A stretch of 64,000 nucleotides of DNA from Flavobacterium sufflavum (GTDB taxonomy: Bacteria > Bacteroidota > Bacteroidia > Flavobacteriales > Flavobacteriaceae): the NCBI RefSeq assembly GCF_004016525.1, contig NZ_SACJ01000002.1, positions 1-64,000 of the forward strand, given 5' to 3'. Below the pieces are notes generated by a model. It did not search any database. It was not told where the DNA came from and saw only the letters and a list, made by a program, of their open reading frames with translations. A program made the position numbers and the translations under genes. Position 1 is the stretch's first letter. Every line of letters begins with the position of its first letter. This document shows, in pieces, positions 34,136-42,144 of this stretch.

Positions 34136-34717
34136 TTACTTTTTATAAAATAAATTATGGTCGATATATTCCCAAACTTTAGTGGGAATTAGAGGACGGA
34201 CATTTTTACCTAATTTGATGTTTTCCCGAATAAAAGTTGAAGAAATTTCAACAACAGGAGCGTCAATTAAGCGGATTTTAGGATGGTTTTTAAATTCCAA
34301 ATTTTCAACTTCCGAAGAAATACGTGGATACACATAAATCTCATGATGCGCCAAAATGGCTTCGTAATTCTTCCATTTGTGGAAAGACTTTAGATTGTCT
34401 TCACCCATAATCAAAGAAAATTGATGATGCGGATATTTCTCTTCCAGATGCACTAAAGTCGTTACCGTATAATTAGGTTGAGGAAGTTTGAACTCAATAT
34501 CCGATGGTTTTAGTTTTGGATAATCTTCGGTGGCGAGATAAACCATTTGCAAGCGATGGTAATCGTCCAGCAGCGTGCTTTTTTTCTTCAAAGGATTGTG
34601 AGGTGTAACCACTAACCACACCTGATCTAAGTCGGAATGCTCAGCCATGTGATTGGCTATAATGAGATGTCCAACATGAATGGGGTTGAAAGTGCCGAAA
34701 TACAATCCTATTTTCAT
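34136..34717 (-). CDS. nadD: Nicotinate-nucleotide adenylyltransferase
   Basis: A 193-residue nucleotidyltransferase joining nicotinate mononucleotide and ATP in NAD synthesis. It has 'GLYFGTFNPIHVGHLIIANH' at 4-23 with the (T/H)xGH motif, and 'ISSTFIREN' near residue 168. The start is the ATG at 34717; an extension to TTG at 34744 would run into the spacer repeat. It is downstream of gmk and yicC on the same strand, an order that is common in Bacteroidota. Confidence 0.95.
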   Translation of the reverse strand: MKIGLYFGTFNPIHVGHLIIANHMAEHSDLDQVWLVVTPHNPLKKKSTLLDDYHRLQMVYLATEDYPKLKPSDIEFKLPQPNYTVTTLVHLEEKYPHHQFSLIMGEDNLKSFHKWKNYEAILAHHEIYVYPRISSEVENLEFKNHPKIRLIDAPVVEISSTFIRENIKLGKNVRPLIPTKVWEYIDHNLFYKK

Positions 34718-34727
34718 ATTATTTTGT

Positions 34728-34815
34728 TTCGCAAAGATTCGCAAAGATTTTCAGGAAGATTCACAAAGTTTTTGTGTATCTCTGTGCTTTCTCTTAGCGA
34801 ATCTTTGTGTAATAA
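34728..34815. repeat. CGCAAAGATT/AATCTTTGTG spacer inverted repeat
   Basis: The left part is CGCAAAGATTCGCAAAGATT and the right part ends TCTTAGCGAATCTTTGTG, forming an imperfect hairpin across the whole gmk-nadD gap. It belongs to the same family as 3629-3735. Confidence 0.7.
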
Positions 34816-34817
34816 TT

Positions 34818-35387
34818 CTATTTATTCACAAACTCTTTTACTAATTGAGTCGCTTCTTCTAATGCCACTTCTAAATCATAATTTTTTATAACCACATCAA
34901 ATTGCGGAGCAGTTGCCAGTTCTACGTGAGCCTTGGCGATACGCATATTGATTTTTTCTTCGCTTTCGGTAGAGCGTTCTTTCAAGCGTCTTTTTAGTTC
35001 GTCCACACTAGGTGGTTTTACAAAAACAGCCAAAGTTTCTTCGGGAAATTTATGTTTGATGCGTAATCCGCCTGCCACATCAATATCAAAAATCACATTT
35101 TTGCCCAAAGCCCAAATGCGTTCTACTTCACTTTTTAAAGTTCCGTAAAAGTTATCTCTGTAAACTTCTTCCCATTCTACGAAATCCTCGTTTTTGATAT
35201 GTTTTTTAAATTCGTCCAAAGAGATAAAATAGTAATCCTTTCCGTTTACTTCTTCGCCTCTGGCTTCACGGGTTGCAGCCGAAATAGAAAACTCTAAATT
35301 CAAGTCTTCTTGTTTTAATAAATGCCTAACTATAGTTGTTTTTCCAGAACCTGATGGTGCCGAGAATACGATTAATTTTCCTTTCAT
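34818..35387 (-). CDS. gmk: Guanylate kinase
   Basis: A 189-residue kinase making GDP from GMP. The P-loop is 'FSAPSGSGKTT' (8-18), the GMP-binding segment is 'SISAATREARGEEVNGKDYY', and 'VIFDIDVAGGLRIK' follows. The lid 'ELKRRLKERSTESEEKINMR' is intact. Length is standard. It lies between yicC and nadD. Confidence 0.97.
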   Translation of the reverse strand: MKGKLIVFSAPSGSGKTTIVRHLLKQEDLNLEFSISAATREARGEEVNGKDYYFISLDEFKKHIKNEDFVEWEEVYRDNFYGTLKSEVERIWALGKNVIFDIDVAGGLRIKHKFPEETLAVFVKPPSVDELKRRLKERSTESEEKINMRIAKAHVELATAPQFDVVIKNYDLEVALEEATQLVKEFVNK

Positions 35388-35397
35388 AATTTAGTGA

Positions 35398-35460
35398 TTA
35401 GTCCTTAGTCCTTAGCGTTCAGTCCTTAGTTTTTTTCTAGGGACTATGTACTAAGGACTA
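35398..35460. repeat. Hairpin with heptamer arms between yicC and gmk
   Basis: The left arm holds TAGTCCTTAGTCCTTAG and a further AGTCCTTAG; the right arm (35437-35460) is complementary in part. The 24-nt right arm is, in inverted orientation, identical to 40385-40408 in a different spacer. Confidence 0.8.
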
Positions 35461-35467
35461 AATTAGT

Positions 35468-36328
35468 CTATAGAACATTCAAAACCTGTTCTTTGATTTT
35501 TTCTAATTCGTCTTTCATCATCACGACTAATTTTTGCATTTGTGCGTGATTGGATTTAGAACCCATGGTGTTAATTTCACGTCCCATTTCCTGGGTGATG
35601 AAACCTAATTTTCTTCCGTTGGCTTCTGTTCCGTTGATGGTTTCCAGGAAATAATCCAAATGATTAGTCAAACGCACTTTTTCCTCAGTGATGTCTAATT
35701 TTTCTAAGTAATAGATTAATTCCTGTTCAAAACGATTTTCGTCAACGTTTACTTTTAACTCATCAATGGCAGTTTGCAAACGGTCTTTGATGGCCTGAAC
35801 GCGTTCCGGATCAAGAGCCAGCGCATCGTTCATGTATTGACGAATGTTTCCAATACGCAATTGGAATTCTTTTTCCAGCGAAAGACCTTCATCTTTTCTA
35901 AAAGAAAGAATGTTGTTTAAGCTTTCGTTGATAACGTTTTTTATCTGAGCCCATTCGTTTTCGTCAATTTCCTCTCTTTCCACTTTCATGGTGTCGGGCA
36001 TACGCACGGCCATTTTCATCAATTCGGTTTCATCAGCATCAGCATACACTTCTCTTAACTGGTTGATGTAGGCTTTTACAATAGGTACATTGACTTTAGT
36101 CGAAGTTTGCTCAGCGGTACTTTCGATATAAATAGAAAAATCTACTTTTCCTCTTTCTAGTGTTGAGGCAATTTGTGTACGCAATCCCAATTCCATTTCG
36201 CGGTAAAGCGAAGGCATTCGTACATTTAAGTCTAAGCCTTTACTGTTTAAAGATTTGACTTCGACTGTTATTTTTTTGGTTGGTAATTGCAAAGTGGCTT
36301 TACCAAAACCCGTCATAGATTGTATCAT
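35468..36328 (-). CDS. YicC family endoribonuclease
   Basis: A 286-residue protein with the N-terminal 'MIQSMTGFGKA' that marks this family, 'VEVKSLNSKGLDLNVRMPSL' (YicC_N) and the C-terminal DUF1732 segment 'GRKLGFITQEMGREINTMGS' followed by KSNHA. E. coli YicC has been reported to act in RNA degradation, so 'endoribonuclease' is from family knowledge. Gene order yicC-gmk-nadD suggests one transcript, interrupted by repeat hairpins. Confidence 0.95.
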   Translation of the reverse strand: MIQSMTGFGKATLQLPTKKITVEVKSLNSKGLDLNVRMPSLYREMELGLRTQIASTLERGKVDFSIYIESTAEQTSTKVNVPIVKAYINQLREVYADADETELMKMAVRMPDTMKVEREEIDENEWAQIKNVINESLNNILSFRKDEGLSLEKEFQLRIGNIRQYMNDALALDPERVQAIKDRLQTAIDELKVNVDENRFEQELIYYLEKLDITEEKVRLTNHLDYFLETINGTEANGRKLGFITQEMGREINTMGSKSNHAQMQKLVVMMKDELEKIKEQVLNVL

Positions 36329-36348
36329 ATTGTTTCTTAAAAAGTGCT

Positions 36349-36356
36349 CAAAGATA
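36349..36356 (-). promoter_or_regulatory. -7 promoter element (TATCTTTG) for yicC
   Basis: An exact TAnnTTTG match on the minus strand, 21 nt before the yicC start. Confidence 0.6.
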
Positions 36357-36419
36357 CTAAAAAAGTATTCAGTTGTCAGTTTGCAGTTTGCAGAGTAGAA
36401 AAGGTCTAAATATTAGTTT

Positions 36420-36475
36420 AACCATTAAGTAATTAAGAGAGTTTAGACTTAAAATTCCTTAATTTCTTAATGGTT
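36420..36475. repeat. Inverted repeat AACCATTAAG...CTTAATGGTT
   Basis: The 18-nt arms (36420-36437 and 36458-36475) pair with one mismatch. The flank 36366-36395 carries tandem CAGTTTG units. It lies between yicC and the ArsC-family gene. Confidence 0.7.
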
Positions 36476-36491
36476 TGTATGGAATTGGAAA

Positions 36492-36851
36492 TTATTTGTT
36501 TTCCAATGCTTTCATTACCTGAAGGATATTTTGTTGGCTGTTGCCAATGAAAACTTTGCCATCAATAATAAAAACCGGGCGACTCAGGAAAGTGTAATGT
36601 TCCAGAATGTATTTTTTAAAATCATCCTCGGTCAGGTCTTTGTCTTTTAATCCCATCGATTTGTACAATTGTGCTTTTTTGCTAAAAAGTGCTTCGTAAC
36701 TTCCGGAAAGGGCGTACATTTCTTCCAGTTCTTCAGTAGTAATTGGGTCTTGTTTGATGTCGTGAAAAACTAAATTGTGATCTTTTGGTAATGATTTGAT
36801 TATTTTTCGACAAGTATCACAAGAAGCGAGATAGTATATTTTGTTAGCCAT
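36492..36851 (-). CDS. ArsC/Spx-family thioredoxin-fold protein
   Basis: A 119-residue protein starting at the ATG at 36851 (MANKIYYLASCDTCRKI). It has the N-terminal C11-x-x-C14 and 'GKVFIGNSQQNILQVMKAL' at the end, typical of the ArsC/Spx/YffB fold. 'FLSRPVFIIDGK' carries the cis-Pro region with the RP motif. YffB-like members may use glutathione or act as arsenate reductases; no ars genes are nearby, so a general redox role is as likely. Confidence 0.88.
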   Translation of the reverse strand: MANKIYYLASCDTCRKIIKSLPKDHNLVFHDIKQDPITTEELEEMYALSGSYEALFSKKAQLYKSMGLKDKDLTEDDFKKYILEHYTFLSRPVFIIDGKVFIGNSQQNILQVMKALENK

Positions 36852-36895
36852 AGTTTTTATTTCTTTATGCAAAGAAAAATCATTTACGACGTTAA

Positions 36896-37390
36896 ATGCT
36901 TAATTTTATCGAAAATTTATTAATTCGAATTAAGGTGCAACAAGTATTTGAAACTACAATCAAGTCAAGAAATATGATTTTGGAAATGCTTCAAAATTAT
37001 ACTTTGGAACAATTAAATAAAATTCCGCCTGGTTTTAATAATAATTTGATTTGGAATATTGGGCATATTATAGTCGCCCAGCAGGTTTTAGTTTACAAAT
37101 TATCGGCTTTGCCCATGATGATTGCTGATGAAATGGTCGAGAAATACAAAAATGGTTCCAGGCCAAAGCGGGATGTAACCGAAACAGAGTTGGAAGAAAT
37201 TAAAAAATTACTTTTAAGTACTATTAATAAAACAACTGCCGATTATAATAATGGAATTTTCAAGACTTATAATGAATATACAACTTCAATAGGTTTTAAT
37301 TTGAAAAACGTTGAAGAAGCCATTGCTTACAATAATTTTCATGAAGGACTTCATATTGGGATTATGATGACTCTTAGAAAGTTTATTTAG
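36896..37390 (+). CDS. DinB-family protein, paralogue 1
   Basis: A 164-residue four-helix-bundle protein of the DinB/YfiT superfamily. The metal-binding histidines are His in 'NIGHIIV' and the pair in 'FHEGLHIG'. It is a tandem paralogue of the next gene. The alignment of the two proteins starts at 'VQQVFETTIKSRN' here, which coincides with a GTG at 36935, so that codon is a good alternative start (151 residues, the same as the paralogue). The family includes metal-dependent thiol transferases; substrate unknown. Confidence 0.85.
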   Translation: MLNFIENLLIRIKVQQVFETTIKSRNMILEMLQNYTLEQLNKIPPGFNNNLIWNIGHIIVAQQVLVYKLSALPMMIADEMVEKYKNGSRPKRDVTETELEEIKKLLLSTINKTTADYNNGIFKTYNEYTTSIGFNLKNVEEAIAYNNFHEGLHIGIMMTLRKFI

Positions 37391-37401
37391 TACAAAAACA
37401 G

Positions 37402-37409
37402 TATTTTTG
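37402..37409 (+). promoter_or_regulatory. -7 promoter element (TATTTTTG) before the second DinB gene
   Basis: An exact TAnnTTTG match 26 nt before the ATG at 37435, so the second paralogue probably has its own promoter. Confidence 0.5.
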
Positions 37410-37434
37410 CGCTAAAATTTACAAACTCAATACA

Positions 37435-37890
37435 ATGAAAGATATTTTAGAGATTACAAAAACCAGCAGAAACATGGTTTCTAAGTTGATTCAAGGTTTT
37501 ACTTTAGAGCAATTGAACAAAGTTCCGGCAGGTTTTAATAACAATTTGATTTGGAATGTGGGGCATATGGTTGTTACACAGCAATTGTTAGTTTATAAAT
37601 TAGCAGGTTTGCCTGTGATGGTTTCTGAAGAATTGATAGAGAAATACAAAAAAGGAACTAAAACCGAGCATGTAGCTACTCAGGAAGAAGTAGATGAAAT
37701 TTTGTCTTTACTACACAAAACAGTAGCTCAAACTGAGACAGATATTGACAATAATTTGTTCCAAAATTTTAACGAATATCCAACATCTACAGGATTTGTT
37801 TTAAAAACCAATCGCGATTCGATGGAGTTTAATAATTTTCACGAAGGACTTCATATTGGTGTGATTATGGCTATTCGAAAATTGGTCTAA
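37435..37890 (+). CDS. DinB-family protein, paralogue 2
   Basis: A 151-residue protein clearly related to its upstream neighbour. The shared blocks are 'TLEQLNK(I/V)P', 'GFNNNLIWN', 'EKYK' and 'FHEGLHIG'. The His triad is intact. The pair arose by tandem duplication, with the copies diverging most in the middle (residues 75-115). A strong terminator follows. Confidence 0.9.
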   Translation: MKDILEITKTSRNMVSKLIQGFTLEQLNKVPAGFNNNLIWNVGHMVVTQQLLVYKLAGLPVMVSEELIEKYKKGTKTEHVATQEEVDEILSLLHKTVAQTETDIDNNLFQNFNEYPTSTGFVLKTNRDSMEFNNFHEGLHIGVIMAIRKLV

Positions 37891-37917
37891 TCCATTCGAT
37901 TGAAAATATTTTATAGT

Positions 37918-37946
37918 AAAAGAGCTTCCACCGGAAGCTCTTTTTA
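37918..37946. terminator. Bidirectional terminator
   Basis: AGAGCTTCC pairs with GGAAGCTCT over 9 bp with a 3-nt loop, followed by T5. It separates the DinB pair from the converging 37970-38785 gene. Confidence 0.9.
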
Positions 37947-37969
37947 TTTTTAATGAGATAGTTTAATAC

Positions 37970-38785
37970 TTATTGCAAGTAGTAAATGTAGCCTACATTT
38001 AACCAAACCAACCAATCATTAGCTTTGTTTTCTTTATATAGATCTGGATTTGGTTTTAAGCCATCAACCCAGTCCGAGAAGTAATATTGGAATCTTAAAT
38101 CAATCATTAAATCGCTTAATGGAGCCAGTTTGTAACGTGTTCCTACACTTGAAACAATCGACCAAACGCTGCCACCTTCGGTGGAAAAACCATATTTACG
38201 ATCGTCTGTTGGAGTCAGGTATTTTGGATATGTAGTTAAAGGCGTTCCTAAAGGGCCTAGAGAGGAATGGGCTTCGGCATTGTAGTAGCTAAATTGCGCT
38301 CCAAGGCTGACAAAAGGGCCTAAACTACCTATTGTTGCTGAAAAGTCGCGGATGCTTAAAGGGAAATATTCTAATTGCATTCCTAAGTTGGTCACAGAGG
38401 TGCTCCCTTTCATAGCGCGAAGCTGATTAGCCTGAAGAGAAGTTCTTGCAGGGCTAACCCATTCGCCAAAGTGTTCTAATTCGGTTTTGTTGTATGATAA
38501 TTCACTTCTTAATTTAAAGTGATCGTTAAAATAAGTTTCAGGACTGTAACAATCACATTCTGCAGTATAAGAAAAATTTATATAATGGATAAGACCTACG
38601 CCAACGCCTGTATTTCCTAAATTGGTACTGAAATCATGACGCTCACCATAATCCGATTGAAAAGCAACGGGTCCGGCAATAGCTCCTATTTCATGCGAGA
38701 AACCATATTGCGCATTTATTCTATTGGATATTCCAAGCAATAGAAATAGGGAAAATAATAATGTTAGCCAATTATTTTTGAGCAT
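37970..38785 (-). CDS. Outer-membrane barrel-like protein, THC0290_0291-type
   Basis: A 271-residue exported protein. The signal peptide spans 1-25 (ending INAQ). Mature sequence starts 'YGFSHEIGAIAGPVAFQSDY', with strand-rich segments 'TGVGVGLIHYINFSYTAECD', 'NLGMQLEYFPLSIRD' and 'LMIDLRFQYYFSDWVDGL', ending 'WLVWLNVGYIYYLQ'. This matches my memory of a Flavobacteriia-specific family named THC0290_0291; the name is tentative. One 'CDC' motif (residues ~79-81) is unusual for a barrel. Function unknown. Confidence 0.75.
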   Translation of the reverse strand: MLKNNWLTLLFSLFLLLGISNRINAQYGFSHEIGAIAGPVAFQSDYGERHDFSTNLGNTGVGVGLIHYINFSYTAECDCYSPETYFNDHFKLRSELSYNKTELEHFGEWVSPARTSLQANQLRAMKGSTSVTNLGMQLEYFPLSIRDFSATIGSLGPFVSLGAQFSYYNAEAHSSLGPLGTPLTTYPKYLTPTDDRKYGFSTEGGSVWSIVSSVGTRYKLAPLSDLMIDLRFQYYFSDWVDGLKPNPDLYKENKANDWLVWLNVGYIYYLQ

Positions 38786-38808
38786 GTTGATAACAATTCG
38801 AGTATGAA

Positions 38809-38816
38809 CAAAGATA
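38809..38816 (-). promoter_or_regulatory. -7 promoter element (TATCTTTG) for the 37970-38785 gene
   Basis: An exact TAnnTTTG match on the minus strand, 24 nt before the start. Confidence 0.55.
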
Positions 38817-38955
38817 TGAAAAAGCTTATTTAACTACTGAAATAATTGGGAAACTAGATGAAATTGATTTTTTTAAGATGAATTGCTTTATTGAGAAAAG
38901 TTTTCACTATTATTTTTTAAAAATAACAAGACTATTCTTTGTTTTGTGTGTAGAT

Positions 38956-38990
38956 TTTGAATAGAGTCTTTGTATAAAAATGTATATTTG
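38956..38990 (+). promoter_or_regulatory. Promoter of gdhA (-33 TTTG, -7 TATATTTG)
   Basis: TTTG at 38956-38959 and TATATTTG at 38983-38990 are 23 nt apart, within the reported range for Flavobacterium promoters. The leader to the gdhA ATG is about 40 nt and contains a purine-rich AGAGGAGTAAAA. Confidence 0.6.
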
Positions 38991-39035
38991 TAAGAGGAGT
39001 AAAATGTTTTTTTAACGCTAAAAACCCAAAGTGTC

Positions 39036-40379
39036 ATGTCTCAAGCTATCCAGAATTTTGTACAAGAAGTTACTCTTAAAAATCCCAATGAGCCTGAATT
39101 TTTACAGGCAGTTTTAGAAGTTGCTGAAACGGTAATTCCTTTTATCGAAGCAAATCCAAAATACAAAAATAAAATGCTCCTGGAACGGATGGTCGAAGCT
39201 GAACGAACTATTATTTTCAGAGTGGCCTGGCTTGATGACAAAGGACAAATTCAAATCAATAGAGGGTTTCGCGTTCAGATGAATTCGGCTATTGGCCCAT
39301 ACAAAGGCGGACTTCGGTTTCATCCTACGGTAAATTTAAGTGTTTTGAAATTTCTGGCTTTTGAGCAAACTTTTAAAAACAGTTTGACAACTCTGCCAAT
39401 GGGTGGAGGAAAAGGAGGTTCTGATTTTGATCCCAAAGGAAAATCAGATATTGAGGTAATGCGTTTTTGCCAGGCCTTTATGACCGAATTATGTAAACAT
39501 ATTGGTGCTGATACTGATGTTCCGGCTGGAGATCTTGGTGTTGGAGCCAGAGAAGTGGGCTATTTATTTGGCCAATATAAAAAAATCAGAAATGAATTTA
39601 CCGGAGTTCTAACGGGGAAAGGAATCTCTTTTGGAGGTTCTTTAATCAGACCCGAAGCTACGGGGTATGGCGTGGTTTATTTTGCGCAAAACATGTTGGC
39701 TACTAAAGGGAATGATTTAAAAGGCAAAATTGTTGCTGTTTCGGGTTCAGGAAATGTGGCGCAATATACTGTTGAGAAAGCTACTCAACTGGGAGCGAAA
39801 GTAATTACAATGTCGGATTCTGACGGTTATATTTATGATTCCGATGGAATTGATGCCGAAAAATTAGCTCATATAATGCATTTAAAAAATGAACTAAGAA
39901 GCCGAATTAATGATTATGTGACAAAATATCCAAAGGCAAAATATATTGCCGGAGCAAAACCCTGGGAGCAAAAATGTGATGTGGCTTTGCCTTGTGCTAC
40001 CCAAAACGAATTGGATGAAGAAAGTGCCAAAGCATTAGTTGCTAATGGATGCATGTGTGTTGCCGAAGGAGCTAATATGCCTTCGACTTATGAGGCAGTT
40101 GTTGTTTTCCAAAAGGCCAAAATATTGTTTTCTCCTGGAAAAGCATCTAACGCGGGTGGGGTAGCCACTTCGGGATTAGAAATGTCGCAAAATTCTTTGC
40201 GAATGAGTTGGACTGCCGAAGAAGTAGATGAAAAATTAAAAGCCATTATGCTCAATATTCATGCTGCTTGTGTGAAATATGGTGCTGATGGTGATGGTTA
40301 CGTAGATTATGTAAAAGGGGCAAATATTGCCGGTTTTGTAAAAGTTGCCGATGCCATGCTGGCTCAAGGGGTGGTTTAG
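39036..40379 (+). CDS. gdhA: NADP-type glutamate dehydrogenase
   Basis: A 447-residue enzyme interconverting 2-oxoglutarate plus ammonia and glutamate. It has 'IGPYKGGLRFHPTVNLSVLK' and the catalytic Lys in 'LPMGGGKGGSDFDPKGKSD', with 'DVPAGDLGVGAREVGYLFGQ' after it. The coenzyme fold contains 'VAVSGSGNVAQYT'. The length (~450) and the first 60 residues are those of the hexameric NADP-specific, biosynthetic form. It has its own promoter and is followed by a repeat hairpin. Confidence 0.97.
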   Translation: MSQAIQNFVQEVTLKNPNEPEFLQAVLEVAETVIPFIEANPKYKNKMLLERMVEAERTIIFRVAWLDDKGQIQINRGFRVQMNSAIGPYKGGLRFHPTVNLSVLKFLAFEQTFKNSLTTLPMGGGKGGSDFDPKGKSDIEVMRFCQAFMTELCKHIGADTDVPAGDLGVGAREVGYLFGQYKKIRNEFTGVLTGKGISFGGSLIRPEATGYGVVYFAQNMLATKGNDLKGKIVAVSGSGNVAQYTVEKATQLGAKVITMSDSDGYIYDSDGIDAEKLAHIMHLKNELRSRINDYVTKYPKAKYIAGAKPWEQKCDVALPCATQNELDEESAKALVANGCMCVAEGANMPSTYEAVVVFQKAKILFSPGKASNAGGVATSGLEMSQNSLRMSWTAEEVDEKLKAIMLNIHAACVKYGADGDGYVDYVKGANIAGFVKVADAMLAQGVV

Positions 40380-40384
40380 TTTTT

Positions 40385-40476
40385 TAGTCCTTAGTACATA
40401 GTCCCTAGTGTTTAGTATAAACGTTAGGGACTTTTTTTATAAAGCTAAGGACTCACTAACTAAGGACTAAGGACTC
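40385..40476. repeat. Heptamer-arm hairpin between gdhA and recO
   Basis: It begins with the 24-nt sequence shared exactly with the complement of 35437-35460 and ends with ACTAAGGACTAAGGACT. The arms pair imperfectly around a T-rich loop (GGGACTTTTTTTATAAAG). It may also act as the gdhA terminator. Confidence 0.8.
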
Positions 40477-40483
40477 TTTTGGC

Positions 40484-40491
40484 TATCTTTG
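40484..40491 (+). promoter_or_regulatory. -7 promoter element (TATCTTTG) for recO
   Basis: An exact TAnnTTTG match, 25 nt before the recO ATG, directly after the repeat hairpin. Confidence 0.55.
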
Positions 40492-40516
40492 CGACTCATT
40501 TTTATAAATTGGATTC

Positions 40517-41230
40517 ATGCAAATTAAAACCAAGGCAATTGTTATTTCGGCTTTAAAATACCAGGAAAAAAGCCTGATAGTAAAATGCTTTACGTTGTCG
40601 CATGGATTGAAATCCTATTTTGTTCGTGATGCTTTTTCGAGTCGGAAAACAAGTCAAAAAATGGCATATTTTCAACCGATGACTATTCTTGAAATTGAGG
40701 CCAATCATAAAAACAAAGGAACCTTAGAACATTTTAAGGAAATTAAAATTGCAGCTCCATTCCAGTCGATACATTCGGATATTTACAAGAGTACTATTGT
40801 AATGTTTATTTCTGAAATTTTGCATCATTCTATTCATGAAGAAGAAAAAAATGAATCGCTTTTTGTTTTTTTAGAAGCTGCATTGCATTGGTTAGACGAA
40901 CACGATGATATGGCTAATTTTCATATGATTCTGATGCTGGAAATGACCAAGTACTTTGGCTTTTATCCTGATGTTTCCGATATAGATATGCCTTTTTTTG
41001 AAATGAACGAAGGTATTTTTACTCCGTTTCATGCTATCGGTTCTTTAAGTGAGCATGAAAGCAATTTGTTCAAAAAACTCATTGATTTAAAATTCGATAG
41101 CAATCAAAAAGTGTTTCATGTTATCGAAAGACAATTGGTTTTAAAAATTCTCATCGATTATTATTCGTATCATTTAGACGGTTTTAAAAAGCCAAAATCC
41201 CTAGAGGTTTTAAAGGAAGTTTTTTCTTGA
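40517..41230 (+). CDS. recO: DNA repair protein RecO
   Basis: A 237-residue recombination mediator that helps load RecA through RecF/RecR. The N-terminal OB fold is seen in 'QIKTKAIVISALKYQEKSLI' with 'VKCFTLSHGLKSYFVRDAF'. The helical C-terminal part follows, with 'FHMILMLEMTKYFGFYPDVS' near residue 140. Length is typical for Bacteroidota. The last ~80 codons are present twice more downstream as decayed copies (42775-42913 and 50490-50725), while this copy is intact. Confidence 0.95.
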   Translation: MQIKTKAIVISALKYQEKSLIVKCFTLSHGLKSYFVRDAFSSRKTSQKMAYFQPMTILEIEANHKNKGTLEHFKEIKIAAPFQSIHSDIYKSTIVMFISEILHHSIHEEEKNESLFVFLEAALHWLDEHDDMANFHMILMLEMTKYFGFYPDVSDIDMPFFEMNEGIFTPFHAIGSLSEHESNLFKKLIDLKFDSNQKVFHVIERQLVLKILIDYYSYHLDGFKKPKSLEVLKEVFS

Positions 41231-41270
41231 TTTTTCAAATAGTTAATATTAACAAAACATTAACACAACC

Positions 41271-41296
41271 AATAACGGAACGTTCGTTCCGTTATT
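41271..41296. promoter_or_regulatory. TetR-type operator (perfect inverted repeat)
   Basis: AATAACGGAACG and CGTTCCGTTATT are exact complements separated by TT. The site overlaps the expected -33 region of the promoter whose -7 box is at 41298. It is the likely binding site of the TetR protein encoded downstream. Confidence 0.75.
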
Positions 41297-41297
41297 A

Positions 41298-41305
41298 TAC
41301 ATTTG
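41298..41305 (+). promoter_or_regulatory. -7 promoter element (TACATTTG) for the SDR gene
   Basis: An exact TAnnTTTG match directly after the operator, 37 nt before the SDR start. Binding of a repressor at 41271-41296 would block polymerase. Confidence 0.6.
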
Positions 41306-41342
41306 TATTATCAAATTGTAATAATCATTAAAAAATAATAAA

Positions 41343-42095
41343 ATGAACAAATTATCAAACAAGATTGCCATTGTTACCGGAGGAAATAGTGGAATTGGTT
41401 ATGCAGCTGCCAAAGATTTTAAAGAAAATGGTGCAAAAGTTATAATTACAGGAAGAAATGAGCAAGCTACATTTAAAGCCGCTCAAGAATTAGGAGTAAC
41501 CGGAATAGTTTCTGATCAATCTGATTTGAAATCAATTGATAGTTTGGTTGATGAGGTAAAATCAAAATTTGGAAAAATTGATATCGTTTTTTTAAATGCT
41601 GGATTGGCGGCTTTTGCTCCTTTGGATCAAGCTTCAGAAGAACATTATGATGCTATTATGAATGTAAATGTGAAAGGAGTTTATTTTACATTGCAAAAAT
41701 TACTTCCAATTTTAAATGATGGAGCTTCTGTTGTGCTAAATACATCAATTAATGCGTCTGTAGGAATGCCAAATTCTAGTGTGTATGCAGCAAGTAAAGC
41801 GGCTTTGTTGTCTTTAAATCGCGTTTTTGCTACTGAATTAGCTCCAAGAAAAATTAGAATTAATGCTATTTCTCCTGGTCCGGTAGAAACACCACTTTAT
41901 GGGAAATTAGGTTTGAATCAAGAAGAAGTTGACGGTTTTGGAAAAATTTTAGGCGAAAAAATTCTTTTGAAACGTTTTGGTCAGGCTGAAGAAATTGCAA
42001 AATCGGTTACTTTTTTAGCTTCTTCTGATGCTTCATTTATCACCGGAACAGAGTTGATAGTTGATGGTGGTTTGACTGTTAATTCAGTGGTTTAA
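41343..42095 (+). CDS. Short-chain dehydrogenase under TetR control
   Basis: A 250-residue classical SDR: 'VTGGNSGIGYAAA' at 11-23, 'NAGLAAFAPL', and the catalytic 'YAASKAALLSLNR' with a preceding Ser in 'NTSINAS'. The C-terminal 'FITGTELIVDGGLTVNSV' is the usual cofactor-side ending of the SDR family of ketoacyl-reductase and glucose-dehydrogenase type. Together with the TetR gene that follows it forms a common inducible pair, often responding to aldehydes, quinones or other small electrophiles (inference). Confidence 0.92.
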   Translation: MNKLSNKIAIVTGGNSGIGYAAAKDFKENGAKVIITGRNEQATFKAAQELGVTGIVSDQSDLKSIDSLVDEVKSKFGKIDIVFLNAGLAAFAPLDQASEEHYDAIMNVNVKGVYFTLQKLLPILNDGASVVLNTSINASVGMPNSSVYAASKAALLSLNRVFATELAPRKIRINAISPGPVETPLYGKLGLNQEEVDGFGKILGEKILLKRFGQAEEIAKSVTFLASSDASFITGTELIVDGGLTVNSVV

Positions 42096-42111
42096 TTATT
42101 TTTTTGATTAA

Positions 42112-42144
42112 ATTTGGAATGATTGTTCCAAATGGTTAGCTTTG
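42112..42144 (+). promoter_or_regulatory. tetR promoter with second operator-like repeat
   Basis: TTTG (42114-42117) and TAGCTTTG (42137-42144) are 19 nt apart, a full Bacteroidota promoter. ATTTGGAA and TTCCAAAT (42112-42119 with 42126-42133) form an inverted repeat over the -33 region, sharing the GGAA...TTCC core with the SDR operator. Confidence 0.6.
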
